DNA of 58,320 nucleotides from JBBQER01 sp052148155 (GTDB lineage: Bacteria; Actinomycetota; Acidimicrobiia; IMCC26256; PALSA-610): contig JBKQIY010000138.1 of assembly GCA_052148155.1 (NCBI GenBank), positions 1 to 58,320 on the forward strand, given 5' to 3'. The notes beneath the pieces are model-generated. The model saw only the letters and a list, made by a program, of their open reading frames with translations, was not told the DNA's origin and did no database searches. This document shows positions 16,287 to 24,804 of this stretch, one piece after another. The position numbers and the translations under genes were made by a program. Positions within the stretch are counted from its first letter, which is position 1; every line of letters starts with the position of its first letter.

Positions 16287-16805
16287 TCAGTTGGACTGAC
16301 GCAGTGCTTGCAAGACGTAGCCGCGCGACCTGACCGTTCGGATCTCGAGGTCGAGCGGCGCAAGCCGCCGACGAAGCCGCATCACGAGTGCATCGAGCGA
16401 GTTCCGGCTCGGAGGGCCGTCGGGCCAGGCTCGGCTCGCGACAACGTCGCGCGGCACGACCGCGCCGAACCGGTCGAGCAAGGCTGCCGCGAGGGCCTGC
16501 TCAACCGGTGAGAGCGATACCCAGGCGCCGTGGTGGCGCAAGAGGCCGGAACTGTCGATCGCCGGCCGCTGCCCGTGGGACCGAGCCCGAGCGACCAGCG
16601 CGCGCCGTCGAGCATCGAGCGCAGCCTCGGCAGCGTCGCCGGCAACCCAGTCTTCGAGGCAATCGGTCGGGACCGGCGGCTCGGTCCCTTCACTGACGAG
16701 CAGGAGCCGCGGGACACCTTGGTCGCGCAGCACGGCGAGACGCCTTTGGTCCCCTGGCCAGCGCATCAGTTCGACGTGCATTCCTGCAACATAGAGCCCG
16801 AACAT
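16287..16805 (-). CDS. orphan winged-helix regulator (paralogue C)
   Basis: 172 residues, the shortest of the three paralogues. The N-terminal remnant has HVELMRWPGDQ, GVPRLLLVSEGTEPPVPTDC and LEDWVAGDAAEAALDAR, aligned with A and B. The C-terminal winged helix reads VSLSPVEQALAAALLDRFGA, then NSLDALVMRLRRRLAPLDLE and SRGYVLQAL. No phospho-acceptor pocket is present. The start may be the GTG/ATG at 16805 or the Met eight codons in. It is separated from the amt operon by one membrane-protein gene on the same strand. Family membership is clear from the shared DCLEDWV motif and winged helix; target unknown. Confidence 0.8.
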   Translation of the reverse strand: MFGLYVAGMHVELMRWPGDQRRLAVLRDQGVPRLLLVSEGTEPPVPTDCLEDWVAGDAAEAALDARRRALVARARSHGQRPAIDSSGLLRHHGAWVSLSPVEQALAAALLDRFGAVVPRDVVASRAWPDGPPSRNSLDALVMRLRRRLAPLDLEIRTVRSRGYVLQALRQSN

Positions 16806-17172
16806 TTCACCGCGATTACACGTATGTGACAGGTCTCTCGCCCTTTTCGCCCAGGAGGCAGCACCGACCGCACGGCTGCTGCAGGGCGGGCGCCGGGTCG
16901 GCTCGCACCGAACACCGTACTGACGAGCATGCCGGTCACCGTTCGAGGCGGTCAGGGACCGAGGTCACGACGGTGCCCTCACCGAGCAGGAGCGGAGGGT
17001 TCACGATCCCGAGCCTTCGCCGCTCGAACATCGGGCGGGTCGTGCTCGCTGGTGAAGCCCCCGCTCACGCCACGTTCGCGGCCCGCTCGGCGGACGGTCA
17101 CAGCTCGGCGCCGCGCGGGGGGCACGGCTTGCGATAGAAGAGGTGCAGTCCTCACGGCCTCAAGGAGATGTC
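16806..17172. other. intergenic, divergent promoter region
   Basis: Lies between the minus-strand regulator and the plus-strand peroxidase. No gene is seen; AAGGAG at the end is the peroxidase ribosome-binding site. Confidence 0.5.
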
Positions 17173-18096
17173 ATGCCGAACCCGCAGCACGCGATCCTGA
17201 CAAACCTGACGAAGTACCAGTGGTACACGCATTTCAGCCGTACCACCGGCGCCGACGTGGCTGTCATCAAGAGCGCATTGCGCGACGTACGAGCCGCGGG
17301 CGCCCAGACCGGCGTGACCACGCCGATCAACGTGTGTGTCTTGTTCGGGCCAACCCTGCTCGGAGACCTGACCAAAGACATCCCGGACGACTTCCAGCCC
17401 TACCCGGGTTACCGGTCTCCGGACGGCAAAGAGGCCAAAGCCACCCAAGAAGAACTCCTGTTGTGGATCCACTCGGACGACAAGGATCTGTGCTGGGAGA
17501 CCCAGTTCAACTTCCGCAACGCCGTCGCCGACCACATGTCCGTCGCGCGGGAGACGCCGACGTTCATCTACCGCAACAGCCTCGATCTGACCGGCTTCAT
17601 CGACGGCACCGGCAACCCGGAGCCAGAAGACCAATACGACCGGGCGATCGTCCCCGATGGCAAGCCCGGAGCGGGTGGCTCGTTCTGTATCGCGCAACGC
17701 TGGGTGCACGACCTGGCCTACTTCCGAGGCCTTTCGCCGGCCGATCAGGAGAACACCTTCGGGCGTACCAAGGCCGACTCGACCCGACTCGCGACCCAGG
17801 TTCCGACCTCCCACCTCGCCCACGTCGAGTTACGCGACGGCGCCACCGGCGATGAGAGCAAACCCAAGCGCGGCGAGATGGTGCGCCGCTCCACGCCATA
17901 CGCGTTCCACGACGGCACGGTCGGCCTGTACTTCATGGGCTTTTGTCGGGAGCAGGCACCGATGCGAGAACGTATGGAAGCCATCTACGCGATGAACGGC
18001 CAAAAACGCGACGCGCTCACCGACTACTCGACACCCGCGTCCGGCTCCTACTACTTCGCACCCTCAGTCGAAACGCTCGACCAAATGCTCACCTGA
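17173..18096 (+). CDS. DyP-type heme peroxidase
   Basis: 307 residues, ATG with AAGGAG about 6 bases upstream. The dye-decolorising peroxidase fingerprint GxxDG appears as GFIDGTGNPE (Asp144, proton acceptor), with SHLAHVELRD supplying the proximal heme ligand His217 and GEMVRRSTPY the distal Arg (238/239). The C-terminal YFMGFCREQAPMRERMEAIY is typical of the class B (DypB/YfeX-like) group. It uses hydrogen peroxide to oxidise aromatic dyes, phenolics or porphyrins. No signal peptide, so cytoplasmic unless encapsulated; no encapsulin gene is nearby and the C-terminus shows no obvious targeting peptide. It stands alone between unrelated genes. Confidence 0.93.
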   Translation: MPNPQHAILTNLTKYQWYTHFSRTTGADVAVIKSALRDVRAAGAQTGVTTPINVCVLFGPTLLGDLTKDIPDDFQPYPGYRSPDGKEAKATQEELLLWIHSDDKDLCWETQFNFRNAVADHMSVARETPTFIYRNSLDLTGFIDGTGNPEPEDQYDRAIVPDGKPGAGGSFCIAQRWVHDLAYFRGLSPADQENTFGRTKADSTRLATQVPTSHLAHVELRDGATGDESKPKRGEMVRRSTPYAFHDGTVGLYFMGFCREQAPMRERMEAIYAMNGQKRDALTDYSTPASGSYYFAPSVETLDQMLT

Positions 18097-19105
18097 CAGG
18101 TCGGCGCGGGCGCCGCGAACCCAAAAGGATTGACCAAGAAGGTCGGTGTCAGCACCGTGATCGGCGCGCCGCAACGGGCTGGGCTTGTAGTGCCGCAAGG
18201 TCTTTGACCTGGCTGTCTTACCTCGCTCTCACGTTCTGACGCGAGTGTCTCGCGGATGGCTGGTCGCCTCGATGGTCGTGTTCGGGTTGCTCGTCGCGGT
18301 GTTGGCCTTCGCGCTCTCGCGGTAGGCACTCAGCCGGCGCCGACCGTCGAACCCTGACGGCACGGGCCCGTTCGGTCGGCGGCAGGGAGAGCGGGTGCGG
18401 GCAGTCAACCGCATTTTTGGGTCGTCGCGGCCGCGACAGTCGGCGCGATCCAGATCCGTCAGCTGCTCCCGAGCCTCTCGCCGCTGACGAGTGGACCGAC
18501 AGGCCTGCCTGGCGGCCGTTGCGTCCTCCCGACCGTCGCTGCGCCCCCCGGCGTACCCGACAGTCAAAAGGCCGAGACTCGCGCGACCCGCCGCTGACGT
18601 TGTCGGTTGCGCCAGCGACCGCTCGTTGACATGCGACGGTCCGGACGCTGCCCCGACCCGAGAGTCCACCAGCTGCAGGCCTCCCACCTCGCACAGCGAT
18701 CCGCTTGACCGGAGCTCACACGCCACCCGCACCCCACAAACACCGACCTGTCGGGCTGGGGCGAGCATCGCAATCTCGCCGGACCGGACGCGACAGACGC
18801 GTGAACTCGACTGCAACTCGCTGAGTCGCCTTGGGAGCTGACCCAAGAAAACGCCAGCTTTGGTGTCGAACACCTGGGATCAGGGGACGTCGGAATCGGT
18901 ATTCAACCAACTTCTCCACTCGGCCGATACATCGTCCGATTGCGCCTGGAGCTCGGAATGCGAGGGTCCGCGGCGCTTCGTCGGAGGTGCGGCATTCGGC
19001 ACAACACCGCAGCCACGAACCTCGACCTCAGAGGCTCAGACGCGGTCCCGGCGTGAAACACCTCGCCGGCGCGGTGGTCGTCTTCGCATCAGTCAAGGAG
19101 CAAAG
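18097..19105. other. about 1 kb without a convincing gene
   Basis: Long open frames on either strand are arginine/serine-rich and domain-free. The only coding-like piece is a 26-codon frame from GTG 18245 to 18325 encoding a single hydrophobic helix (WLVASMVVFGLLVAVLAFAL) without a ribosome site; it is reported under findings. AAGGAG just before 19106 belongs to the next gene. Confidence 0.45.
18102..18115 (+). terminator. short hairpin after the peroxidase gene
   Basis: CGGCGC-GG-GCGCCG, 6-bp arms, starts five bases after the peroxidase stop. The loop is very short and no T-run follows; a weak terminator candidate. Confidence 0.3.
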
Positions 19106-20029
19106 ATGTTGAGGCGACGGTGCGCACTCTCGCTGTTCGTAGCACTCGCGACAGTTGTCGCTGTCCCGTCCAATGCTGGTGCTGGTGTTGACAACTTCTC
19201 GATGTCTCCAACGTCCGGGCCGCCCGGCACCATTGTGTCGGTGAGCGGCACCGGATGCGCACCTGGGCTGTTGCTCTCCTCGTCGCAAGACTTCGTCGAG
19301 GTCTCGGCCACGACCGTCCCACCCGTGAGTGCACACGTCGCGGTCGCCGCGAGCGGCGCGTGGAACGACGCGATCTCGATTCCTACGAACGCAGTCGCGG
19401 CACCCGCGGTCGTGACCGCAGTCTGCTTCAGCGGCGGCCTCCAATCCTTGCTCACGATCTACGTTCCGAACACCTTCACCGTCACACAGGCGCCCGCGGC
19501 GACGACAACAGCCACCGACGCGCCGACGACGCCTCCGACGACAAGCCCAACCGGTGGAGTGGCAACGACGACCACCAATGCGCCAGCGACGACCGTCGGA
19601 GCGACGCCTACTTCCACCACCGGGAACACGACGTCGACCACGACCTCAGGGTCGACGGGCGGTCCGCCCAAGAGCCACGACCCCAAAGGTGGAAGCGGCA
19701 CGGGCGGCACGACCGGCACCGACCCGTCCACACCTGGTACCGGGAGCAGCGCTGGGAACGGGCCTGGCGCTCCGTTCGCGGGACACGCGTCCGACGTCTC
19801 GCACCAAAACACTGGCCACGACGCCAAAGATCAATCCGCCGTACGCGCCGCCGATCTCGCCGATCCGACCCTCGCCAGCACCGTCGCTGGAGGAGGCTCG
19901 GACGGGCTCGGCTGGGTCGCATGGCTGCTCCTGGCCGTCGTGTGCGCCGCCGTTGTCGCGCTCGGACTATGGATGTTCTGGTGGCGCCGCCGCGACATCG
20001 AAGTTCGATCCGCGGCGCCCCAGGCATAG
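19106..20029 (+). CDS. exported wall-spanning protein with Thr/Ser-rich stalk and C-terminal anchor
   Basis: 307 residues, ATG with AAGGAG 5 bases upstream. A signal peptide (LRRRCALSLFVALATVVAVP, cleavage near SNAGA) precedes a short beta domain of IPT/TIG-like appearance (MSPTSGPPGTIVSVSGTGC ... CFSGGL, two Cys likely bonded). Residues about 130-230 are a low-complexity Thr/Ser/Pro/Gly stalk, probably glycosylated. Near the C-terminus is one membrane helix (LGWVAWLLLAVVCAAVVALGL) followed by WRRRR-type positive residues. It should be membrane-anchored with the domain held outside through the wall. No LPXTG motif. Binding partner unknown. Confidence 0.75.
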   Translation: MLRRRCALSLFVALATVVAVPSNAGAGVDNFSMSPTSGPPGTIVSVSGTGCAPGLLLSSSQDFVEVSATTVPPVSAHVAVAASGAWNDAISIPTNAVAAPAVVTAVCFSGGLQSLLTIYVPNTFTVTQAPAATTTATDAPTTPPTTSPTGGVATTTTNAPATTVGATPTSTTGNTTSTTTSGSTGGPPKSHDPKGGSGTGGTTGTDPSTPGTGSSAGNGPGAPFAGHASDVSHQNTGHDAKDQSAVRAADLADPTLASTVAGGGSDGLGWVAWLLLAVVCAAVVALGLWMFWWRRRDIEVRSAAPQA

Positions 20030-20129
20030 CCGGGCCGACAACTCCTCGAAGAGAACGCCAGACGTCACGCACCCCGTCACACGTCGCCGTGCCTCTGCGC
20101 TCCCGATGCCGACGTGCGCATGAGACTGG

Positions 20130-20546
20130 TTAGCCGCGGACGGAGATGTCTGTTGCTTGGATCGTCGCGACCGGTTGGTCGAGGCTGAGTACGAGGCATA
20201 CGAAGGTGGTTGCGGTCGTTCCGTCGTAGGTGCCCGTGCCGCAGTCGAGCGTCGGACCGGGCGTGCCGGCGACGGTGAACCCGACGAAGCCGTGTTCCTG
20301 CGGAGCGCCCCGCGTCAAGTCGCCCGCGGCGACGAAGGTGACCGTGTCGACGGTCACTCCGTCGGAGCGGAGCGTGTAGTCGATGCTCGTGACGTGGGCT
20401 CCTGAGACAGGTTGGGTGTCGTAGCCGAGCTGATGGCCGGCACCGGGCCCGACGGTGTTGGCGGCGGTGAGTGCCGCACCGACCGGCACCGCGATCATCG
20501 TCACCATCAACGTCAATACGAGATCGGTCGCGCGTCTACGCAGCAC
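20130..20546 (-). CDS. small exported beta-rich protein
   Basis: 138 residues from a GTG start. The N-terminus LRRRATDLVLTLMVTMIAVP is a signal peptide or anchor, with possible cleavage near GAALTAA. The mature part is rich in Gly, Thr, Val and Asp with alternating hydrophobics (SIDYTLRSDGVTVDTVTF, GFVGFTVAGTPGPTLDCGTG, FVCLVLSLDQPVATIQATDI), consistent with a small beta-sandwich, and has two Cys that may pair. No family is recognised. Convergent with the surface-protein gene at 19106-20029. Coding potential is good by composition and signal peptide; function unknown. Confidence 0.65.
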   Translation of the reverse strand: MLRRRATDLVLTLMVTMIAVPVGAALTAANTVGPGAGHQLGYDTQPVSGAHVTSIDYTLRSDGVTVDTVTFVAAGDLTRGAPQEHGFVGFTVAGTPGPTLDCGTGTYDGTTATTFVCLVLSLDQPVATIQATDISVRG

Positions 20547-21740
20547 AATGCGGGCCTTCGTGTCCGGTCACCGAACGTCTCGAGCGCGCCCGTACCGCAC
20601 GTGAAGGTTCCTCCTCACGGCTCGAGCCGTTCGTCGCCTTCACCAGCTCAGTCTTTTCAATCGAGCGACCGGCGAGCGGACATGCCGTCACAAGAGCTCG
20701 GGACCGCTTCACCGAAGGTGCGTGCTCGTCGCTCCGAGACGAGGACATATCTCCCGGTGGGTTGGACTAGGCCGCGACGAGGTTGCACGTACCTCTGCCC
20801 GGTGTCGAAGACGAGTACGACGAACGCAGTCGCAAAGACGACGACGGAGATCGCAGCGCAGATCAGGCGAGCTTGACCAATGCGCGGCACGTCGTCTGGC
20901 CGGACCCGCAACCATCGGTCTGCGCCAGGCTTAGCCGGACGCCACTCACCATTGGTGCATTGGAACGGCCGACGCTCATGTACCCCATCGTCGAGCCGGA
21001 GCATCGCAAAAGCCTCGTCCGGGACGCTCTGCCTGCTGTCCCGACCTTGAACACGAACGCCGGTGTCCGCAGCATGGCGTGTTTCGCGACCCACGGTCCC
21101 CTCCGCAACGTCGTTCGACCGGGCACATGGCCCGAAACCGTGACTCCTCGGCGACTGAATCGACGCCGACCAGACCGCGACTACATCGATGACATCCCAA
21201 CATCAACCCAAACTTGCGCCGTTCGAATTGGGGTCATGTTGCGCAAGTCGCGGCCAGCTCGGCGCCGATCGAACGGCATGTTCAACGAGCATCGAGTGCC
21301 CGTCCAGTCGGAGTACCCCATTGCGCGATCAAGCGTGCGCGAAGTCCTCGAGAAAGCCGAGACGCAGCAGCCCGCAGGTACGAATGCTCAGACTTGCTCG
21401 CAAGTCGCCAATCCCGAAGAATCCGACGTTCCGTTGCCGCTGCGAACAGCACTCGAGCGCGTCGCTGTTCACCACCGAATCAAAACAATCGCCGTCTTTG
21501 CCCAGATCGACCGGCTGACGTTCATGGAGACGCACATCCATTGTGACAAGGCCTGGGTGGCCGAGCGTCCGACCGAATCGGATGCATGAGTGGCGCACCT
21601 CATGCGTCGCCGGCGGCGATCTTCGAGCACCCACAATGTCCTTGGGCTTGGTTGCCAGGACCGGCGACTCGACCATCTCGACATGATGCCCGGGCACTCG
21701 GTGCCGCTCGACCGTTGCGCCGGCTGAGGCGATCGATCAT
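20547..21740. other. about 1.2 kb without a convincing gene
   Basis: Several long frames overlap on both strands. One minus-strand frame (20657-21094) includes a plausible membrane helix (ARLICAAISVVVFATAFVVLV) flanked by arginines, but its remainder resembles no protein family and it has no clear start. The region may be decayed sequence ahead of the MNT-HEPN pair. Confidence 0.4.
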
Positions 21741-21772
21741 CTCATGGATGAGAGAATCCTCTCATCCATGAG
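21741..21772 (+). promoter_or_regulatory. perfect 14-bp inverted repeat, likely operator of the MNT-HEPN pair
   Basis: CTCATGGATGAGAG (21741-21754) and its exact complement CTCTCATCCATGAG (21759-21772) are separated by AATC. Each arm contains the smaller dyad CTCAT-NN-ATGAG. A third partial copy, CTCATGGAT at 21785-21793, overlaps the ATG of the MNT gene, 44 bp from the first copy. The spacing to the start codon suits autoregulation by the winged-helix part of the MNT protein. Confidence 0.7.
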
Positions 21773-21787
21773 CGGTACACTGAGCTC

Positions 21788-22411
21788 ATGGATTTCCGGC
21801 GACCGGTCGAGGCCCTGATTCCTGACGCTCAGGGGCGGATCCTCGGCACGCTTGCTCACACGACCGCGGAACTGACCTTGACCACCCTCGCAGATCTGTC
21901 AGGGGTGTCGTTGGCTCACGTCGCCCGAATCGTGCCACGGCTCGTCGACTTGGGCATCGTCGAACGGCGCGAGGTGCCGCCGGCCGTGTTGGTCAGACTC
22001 GTTCCCGAGCACCTCGCGTCTCGAGCTGTTCTCGCACTTTCGGATCTTCGTCATGCGTTCCTCGGGGCGATGCGCGAGAGCGCGCGCAGTGTCGATCCAG
22101 CTCCCGTGAACGTCACGCTGTTCGGGTCGTTCGCGCGTGGCGACGACGACGACGCGAGCGATGTCGACGTCATCGTGGTACGCCCAAGTTCGATCGGCGA
22201 AGACGCCCCCGGGTGGTCTGCGTCCATCGCTCGATGGGAGGCGCACGTGCGCCGACTCTCGGGCAATACGGTCAACCGCATCGAGGTCGGTGAGGACGAA
22301 GCACCAAAGTTCCTTCGGTCGCGTCGGCCGCTGTGGCAAGCGGTCCGTCGAGAGGGAATTACGCTGCAAGGCCGACCACTAGCGGAGATCGAAGCTCCGG
22401 CGCGTGCCTAA
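21788..22411 (+). CDS. MNT-family nucleotidyltransferase with winged-helix N-terminus (antitoxin-like)
   Basis: 207 residues. The N-terminal about 85 residues are a winged helix (ELTLTTLADLSGVSLAHVAR then VPRLVDLGIVERREVPPAV). The middle is a minimal nucleotidyltransferase with the GSX10DXD signature GSFARGDDDDASDVDV, followed by the helical remainder to EIEAPARA. Such MntA-type proteins neutralise adjacent HEPN ribonucleases, in known cases by adding AMP to the toxin. The HEPN gene follows in the same reading frame after one TAA. The perfect palindrome just upstream and the attached winged helix suggest it represses its own promoter. Antitoxin role inferred from family and pairing. Confidence 0.85.
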   Translation: MDFRRPVEALIPDAQGRILGTLAHTTAELTLTTLADLSGVSLAHVARIVPRLVDLGIVERREVPPAVLVRLVPEHLASRAVLALSDLRHAFLGAMRESARSVDPAPVNVTLFGSFARGDDDDASDVDVIVVRPSSIGEDAPGWSASIARWEAHVRRLSGNTVNRIEVGEDEAPKFLRSRRPLWQAVRREGITLQGRPLAEIEAPARA

Positions 22412-22426
22412 GCTAAGGAAGCGCGC

Positions 22427-22804
22427 ACGCGGCGGGTCACTGCGGTCCAGGCGCGCACCTATATCGGCAAGGCTGAGGAGTTCCTTGCCGCGGCACGCGA
22501 GAGCCTGGAGGCCGGTCACTCGCTTGCGGCGACGAGCCTCGCCGTGCACGCCGGTATCAGCGCGTGCGACGCGATCTGCGGTGTGCGAACAGGCCAACGC
22601 GCCGCCGGCAGTGATCACGATCAAGCTGTCGCGCTCCTCAATCAAGCTGGGCGTGAGGGCAAGGACGCCGCGCGCGTACTCACGCGGCTAATGCCGCTTA
22701 AGAACCGCGCCGAGTACGAACCCGAGGACGTACCGAAGGCGACAGCGAAGCGTGCCGTCGATCAGGCCGAGCGCATCGTGCAGATCGCTCGTATCGTCGA
22801 GTAG
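22427..22804 (+). CDS. HEPN-domain protein (putative toxin), non-standard start
   Basis: About 125 residues of helical HEPN sequence: AVQARTYIGKAEEFLAAARE, SLAATSLAVHAGISACDAIC, then the catalytic RX5H motif RAAGSDH (Arg58, His64), and the closing AKRAVDQAERIVQIARIVE. HEPN toxins cleave RNA through this Arg-His pair. The reading frame has no ATG, GTG or TTG between the MNT stop (22409) and GTG 22544, which would delete the first helices. A strong AAGGAA at 22415-22420 is followed six bases later by ACG, so either ACG is used or an ATG has mutated and the toxin is weakly made or dead. Pairing with the MNT gene supports a toxin-antitoxin-like module. Confidence 0.7.
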   Translation, partial: TRRVTAVQARTYIGKAEEFLAAARESLEAGHSLAATSLAVHAGISACDAICGVRTGQRAAGSDHDQAVALLNQAGREGKDAARVLTRLMPLKNRAEYEPEDVPKATAKRAVDQAERIVQIARIVE

Positions 22805-23110
22805 ACGCGTCTCGCCCGTGAGTTCGCCCATCAAGCGCGGTGATACTGAGCAGGTCCACGAGAACCGAACAGCTGCGGACCTTCGACCGTTACGAACGGG
22901 ACGCAGTTGACGCGCAAGCTCGAAGTGCGCTCTCTTGAAGACCGTTGTGTCAAATACCGTGGGTTCGAAATCCCGGTCCATCCGCCGATGATGACCGGTT
23001 GTGCGAGCCAGGCGATCACGTTCTGAGGTGGTCGCCATCCGCGACACAGTTTGGGGTCGTGGTCGATCATCTTGTCGGTACGAACTATTGGAAGCCGGAC
23101 CGTGCGGCGG
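22805..23110. other. intergenic region between HEPN and apbE
   Basis: No gene seen. A tRNA T-arm-like string (GGGTTCGAAATCCC near 22974) occurs but no tRNA can be folded around it. Confidence 0.5.
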
Positions 23111-24085
23111 TTAGGACTCGTCGACGTTGCTTGCGAGTTCGATGTGATCGGGGAGGCCGGGCGGTCCGACGAAGCGGTGGATTCCGTCGGTCGCGTGCAC
23201 GTGTCCGTCGATGGTGACGGCGAACGCCTCGGCGCCACTGCCGCCGATGAGGTCGAAGAGACGTGCTGAGCCGCGTAGGAGCTCCGCCTTGGCGAGTACC
23301 TCGGCGATCCATGATTCGCCTGCGACGACGGTCACGAACGCGATATCGGTTTCGGACGGTTCTCCGGTCCAGGGATCGATGAGGTGATGGCGCGCCTCGC
23401 CTGCGACGGTCCAGCGTCGTCGGAGCGTGGTCGAGGTTGCCACTGCGCCTTCGTCGAGCGCGACGAGCGCGATCGGGTCGGCCGCGAGTTGGTGCTCGAT
23501 GGCGACAGTCCATGTTTGTCCGACGGGCGGACGTCCGAGCACGCGCAGGTCGCCGCCGAGGTTGATGCAGACGCCGGTGGCGCCGGCCGTTCGTGCCTCA
23601 GTAGCGACGAGATCGGCGGCCAAGCCCTTCCCGATACCGCCTGGATCGAAGCCAACTCCTTCGGGCAGGCGCACGGTCGACAAGCGCACAACGATGCTCG
23701 ACGCGCCCTTGCCGAACATGCTCGAACCGGATCGGACCGAGTCGGGCAACCGTTCAAAGGATCGGTCGTAGCCGGCACGGATGACGTCGCCGAGCACGGT
23801 CGGGTCGAAGCCACCGCCGGTGATGCGCCATGCTTCGACGGCTCGTTCGACAAGGAGCCGGGTGTCAGCGCTCACCGCAATCTCGGCGCCGGAGTGACGG
23901 TTCAGCTCGCTGATCTCACTCGTGTCGATGAATCGACTCCACCGCTGTTCCAGCTCGGCGATGCGCGCGACCTGCGCGTCGAGCACCGCCCGGTCGGCTC
24001 CAACAACGATCACATGCGCGTCGCTGCCCATCGCCCGAAAGCGCGCCTCGTGAACGATGTCCTGACGGTCCGCTACGGCGTCCAT
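23111..24085 (-). CDS. apbE: ApbE-type FAD:protein FMN transferase
   Basis: About 324 residues (ATG 24085; the frame opens at 24136). ApbE signatures: FRAMGSDAHVIVVG at the start, ELEQRWSRFIDTSEISELNR, GGGFDPTVLGDVIRAGYDRSFE for FAD binding, VGFDPGGIGKGLAADLVA, INLGGDLRVLG, RHHLIDPWTGEP with the metal/FAD-binding His-Asp, and the late DIAFVTVVAG segment. The enzyme moves FMN from FAD to a Thr/Ser of target proteins, using Mg. No lipoprotein signal is visible, so it may act in the cytoplasm or be exported otherwise. The ferric-reductase-like membrane protein upstream on the same strand suggests an electron-transfer partner; the flavinylated target is not evident. Confidence 0.9.
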   Translation of the reverse strand: MDAVADRQDIVHEARFRAMGSDAHVIVVGADRAVLDAQVARIAELEQRWSRFIDTSEISELNRHSGAEIAVSADTRLLVERAVEAWRITGGGFDPTVLGDVIRAGYDRSFERLPDSVRSGSSMFGKGASSIVVRLSTVRLPEGVGFDPGGIGKGLAADLVATEARTAGATGVCINLGGDLRVLGRPPVGQTWTVAIEHQLAADPIALVALDEGAVATSTTLRRRWTVAGEARHHLIDPWTGEPSETDIAFVTVVAGESWIAEVLAKAELLRGSARLFDLIGGSGAEAFAVTIDGHVHATDGIHRFVGPPGLPDHIELASNVDES

Positions 24086-24804
24086 GGTGCGGTCGCTTTC
24101 CTCCGCAGCGCGCTTGGCGCATCGCGCCTCCAGCATGACACTCGACAGTGGGCGGACGTTGAGAACGACGATCCCGCGCTAGACATGATGCCGGCCCGAA
24201 GTGCCGACCGAAGCCGTGAAAACCATGGACGCCAGCGTGGCAAGGATGAGCGCGAGGACGACTAACACGGCCGCACGAGCGCACGCGCCATCCTTGCCGG
24301 CATGTCGGTCCGCTGTCGTGTCGGCGTCTGCATCGGGGCGCTGTTCCGCGCTTGTGTGCCGAGCACGTTCACGCCTTCCAGTACCGGAACGCTTCGTTGC
24401 AAATCCGTCAGGGGCATCTCATCCTCCGAAGGTGCTGCTGTTGTCGGAGCGTGCCCGCGGGCCGAAGAGGCCGGCGAGCACTGACGCGACGGCACCCGAC
24501 GCCAGCCGCCCAGGTCTTGCCTGCCGGACGGTGTTTCCTCGAGCGCGCCGATGCGCGGTCGGTCGCATCAGGTGCAGAAATCGGGAAGGTTCGTCGTTCC
24601 ATCCCCCACGCCCGCCGGTCGTTCGGGTAGGTCGGTTGAGTTTCTGTCGTCATGACCCGATGATTTGCGCGCTGACTGGGCACGGGCTGCGCTTCGAGCG
24701 TGAGCCGTCTGCCAAATGCCGAAGAGTTGATCGAGAGCGACCGCTCGGATCTCGGTAACTCGTGTCGCGACGCGACGCTCTTGGCGGTGCGTTCAGAGCG
24801 GCTG
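24086..24804. other. gap between apbE and the ferric-reductase-like gene
   Basis: About 720 bases where a small FMN-binding or similar partner gene would be expected. Minus-strand frames (for example MTTETQPTYPNDRR from 24653 and another ending at 24262) are short and shift between frames, so a decayed gene is possible but not provable. Confidence 0.4.

Noticed and set aside
18229..18873. 214-codon minus-strand frame
   Set aside because: Arg/Ser-rich throughout with no domain, signal or ribosome site.
20657..21094. minus-strand frame with one plausible membrane helix
   Set aside because: The rest of the frame is unlike protein, there is no convincing start, and no family is recognised.
22965..22995. 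tRNA T-arm-like string GGGTTCGAAATCCC
   Set aside because: No acceptor, D or anticodon arm can be built around it and the T-stem pairs for only three bases; at best a decayed tRNA end.
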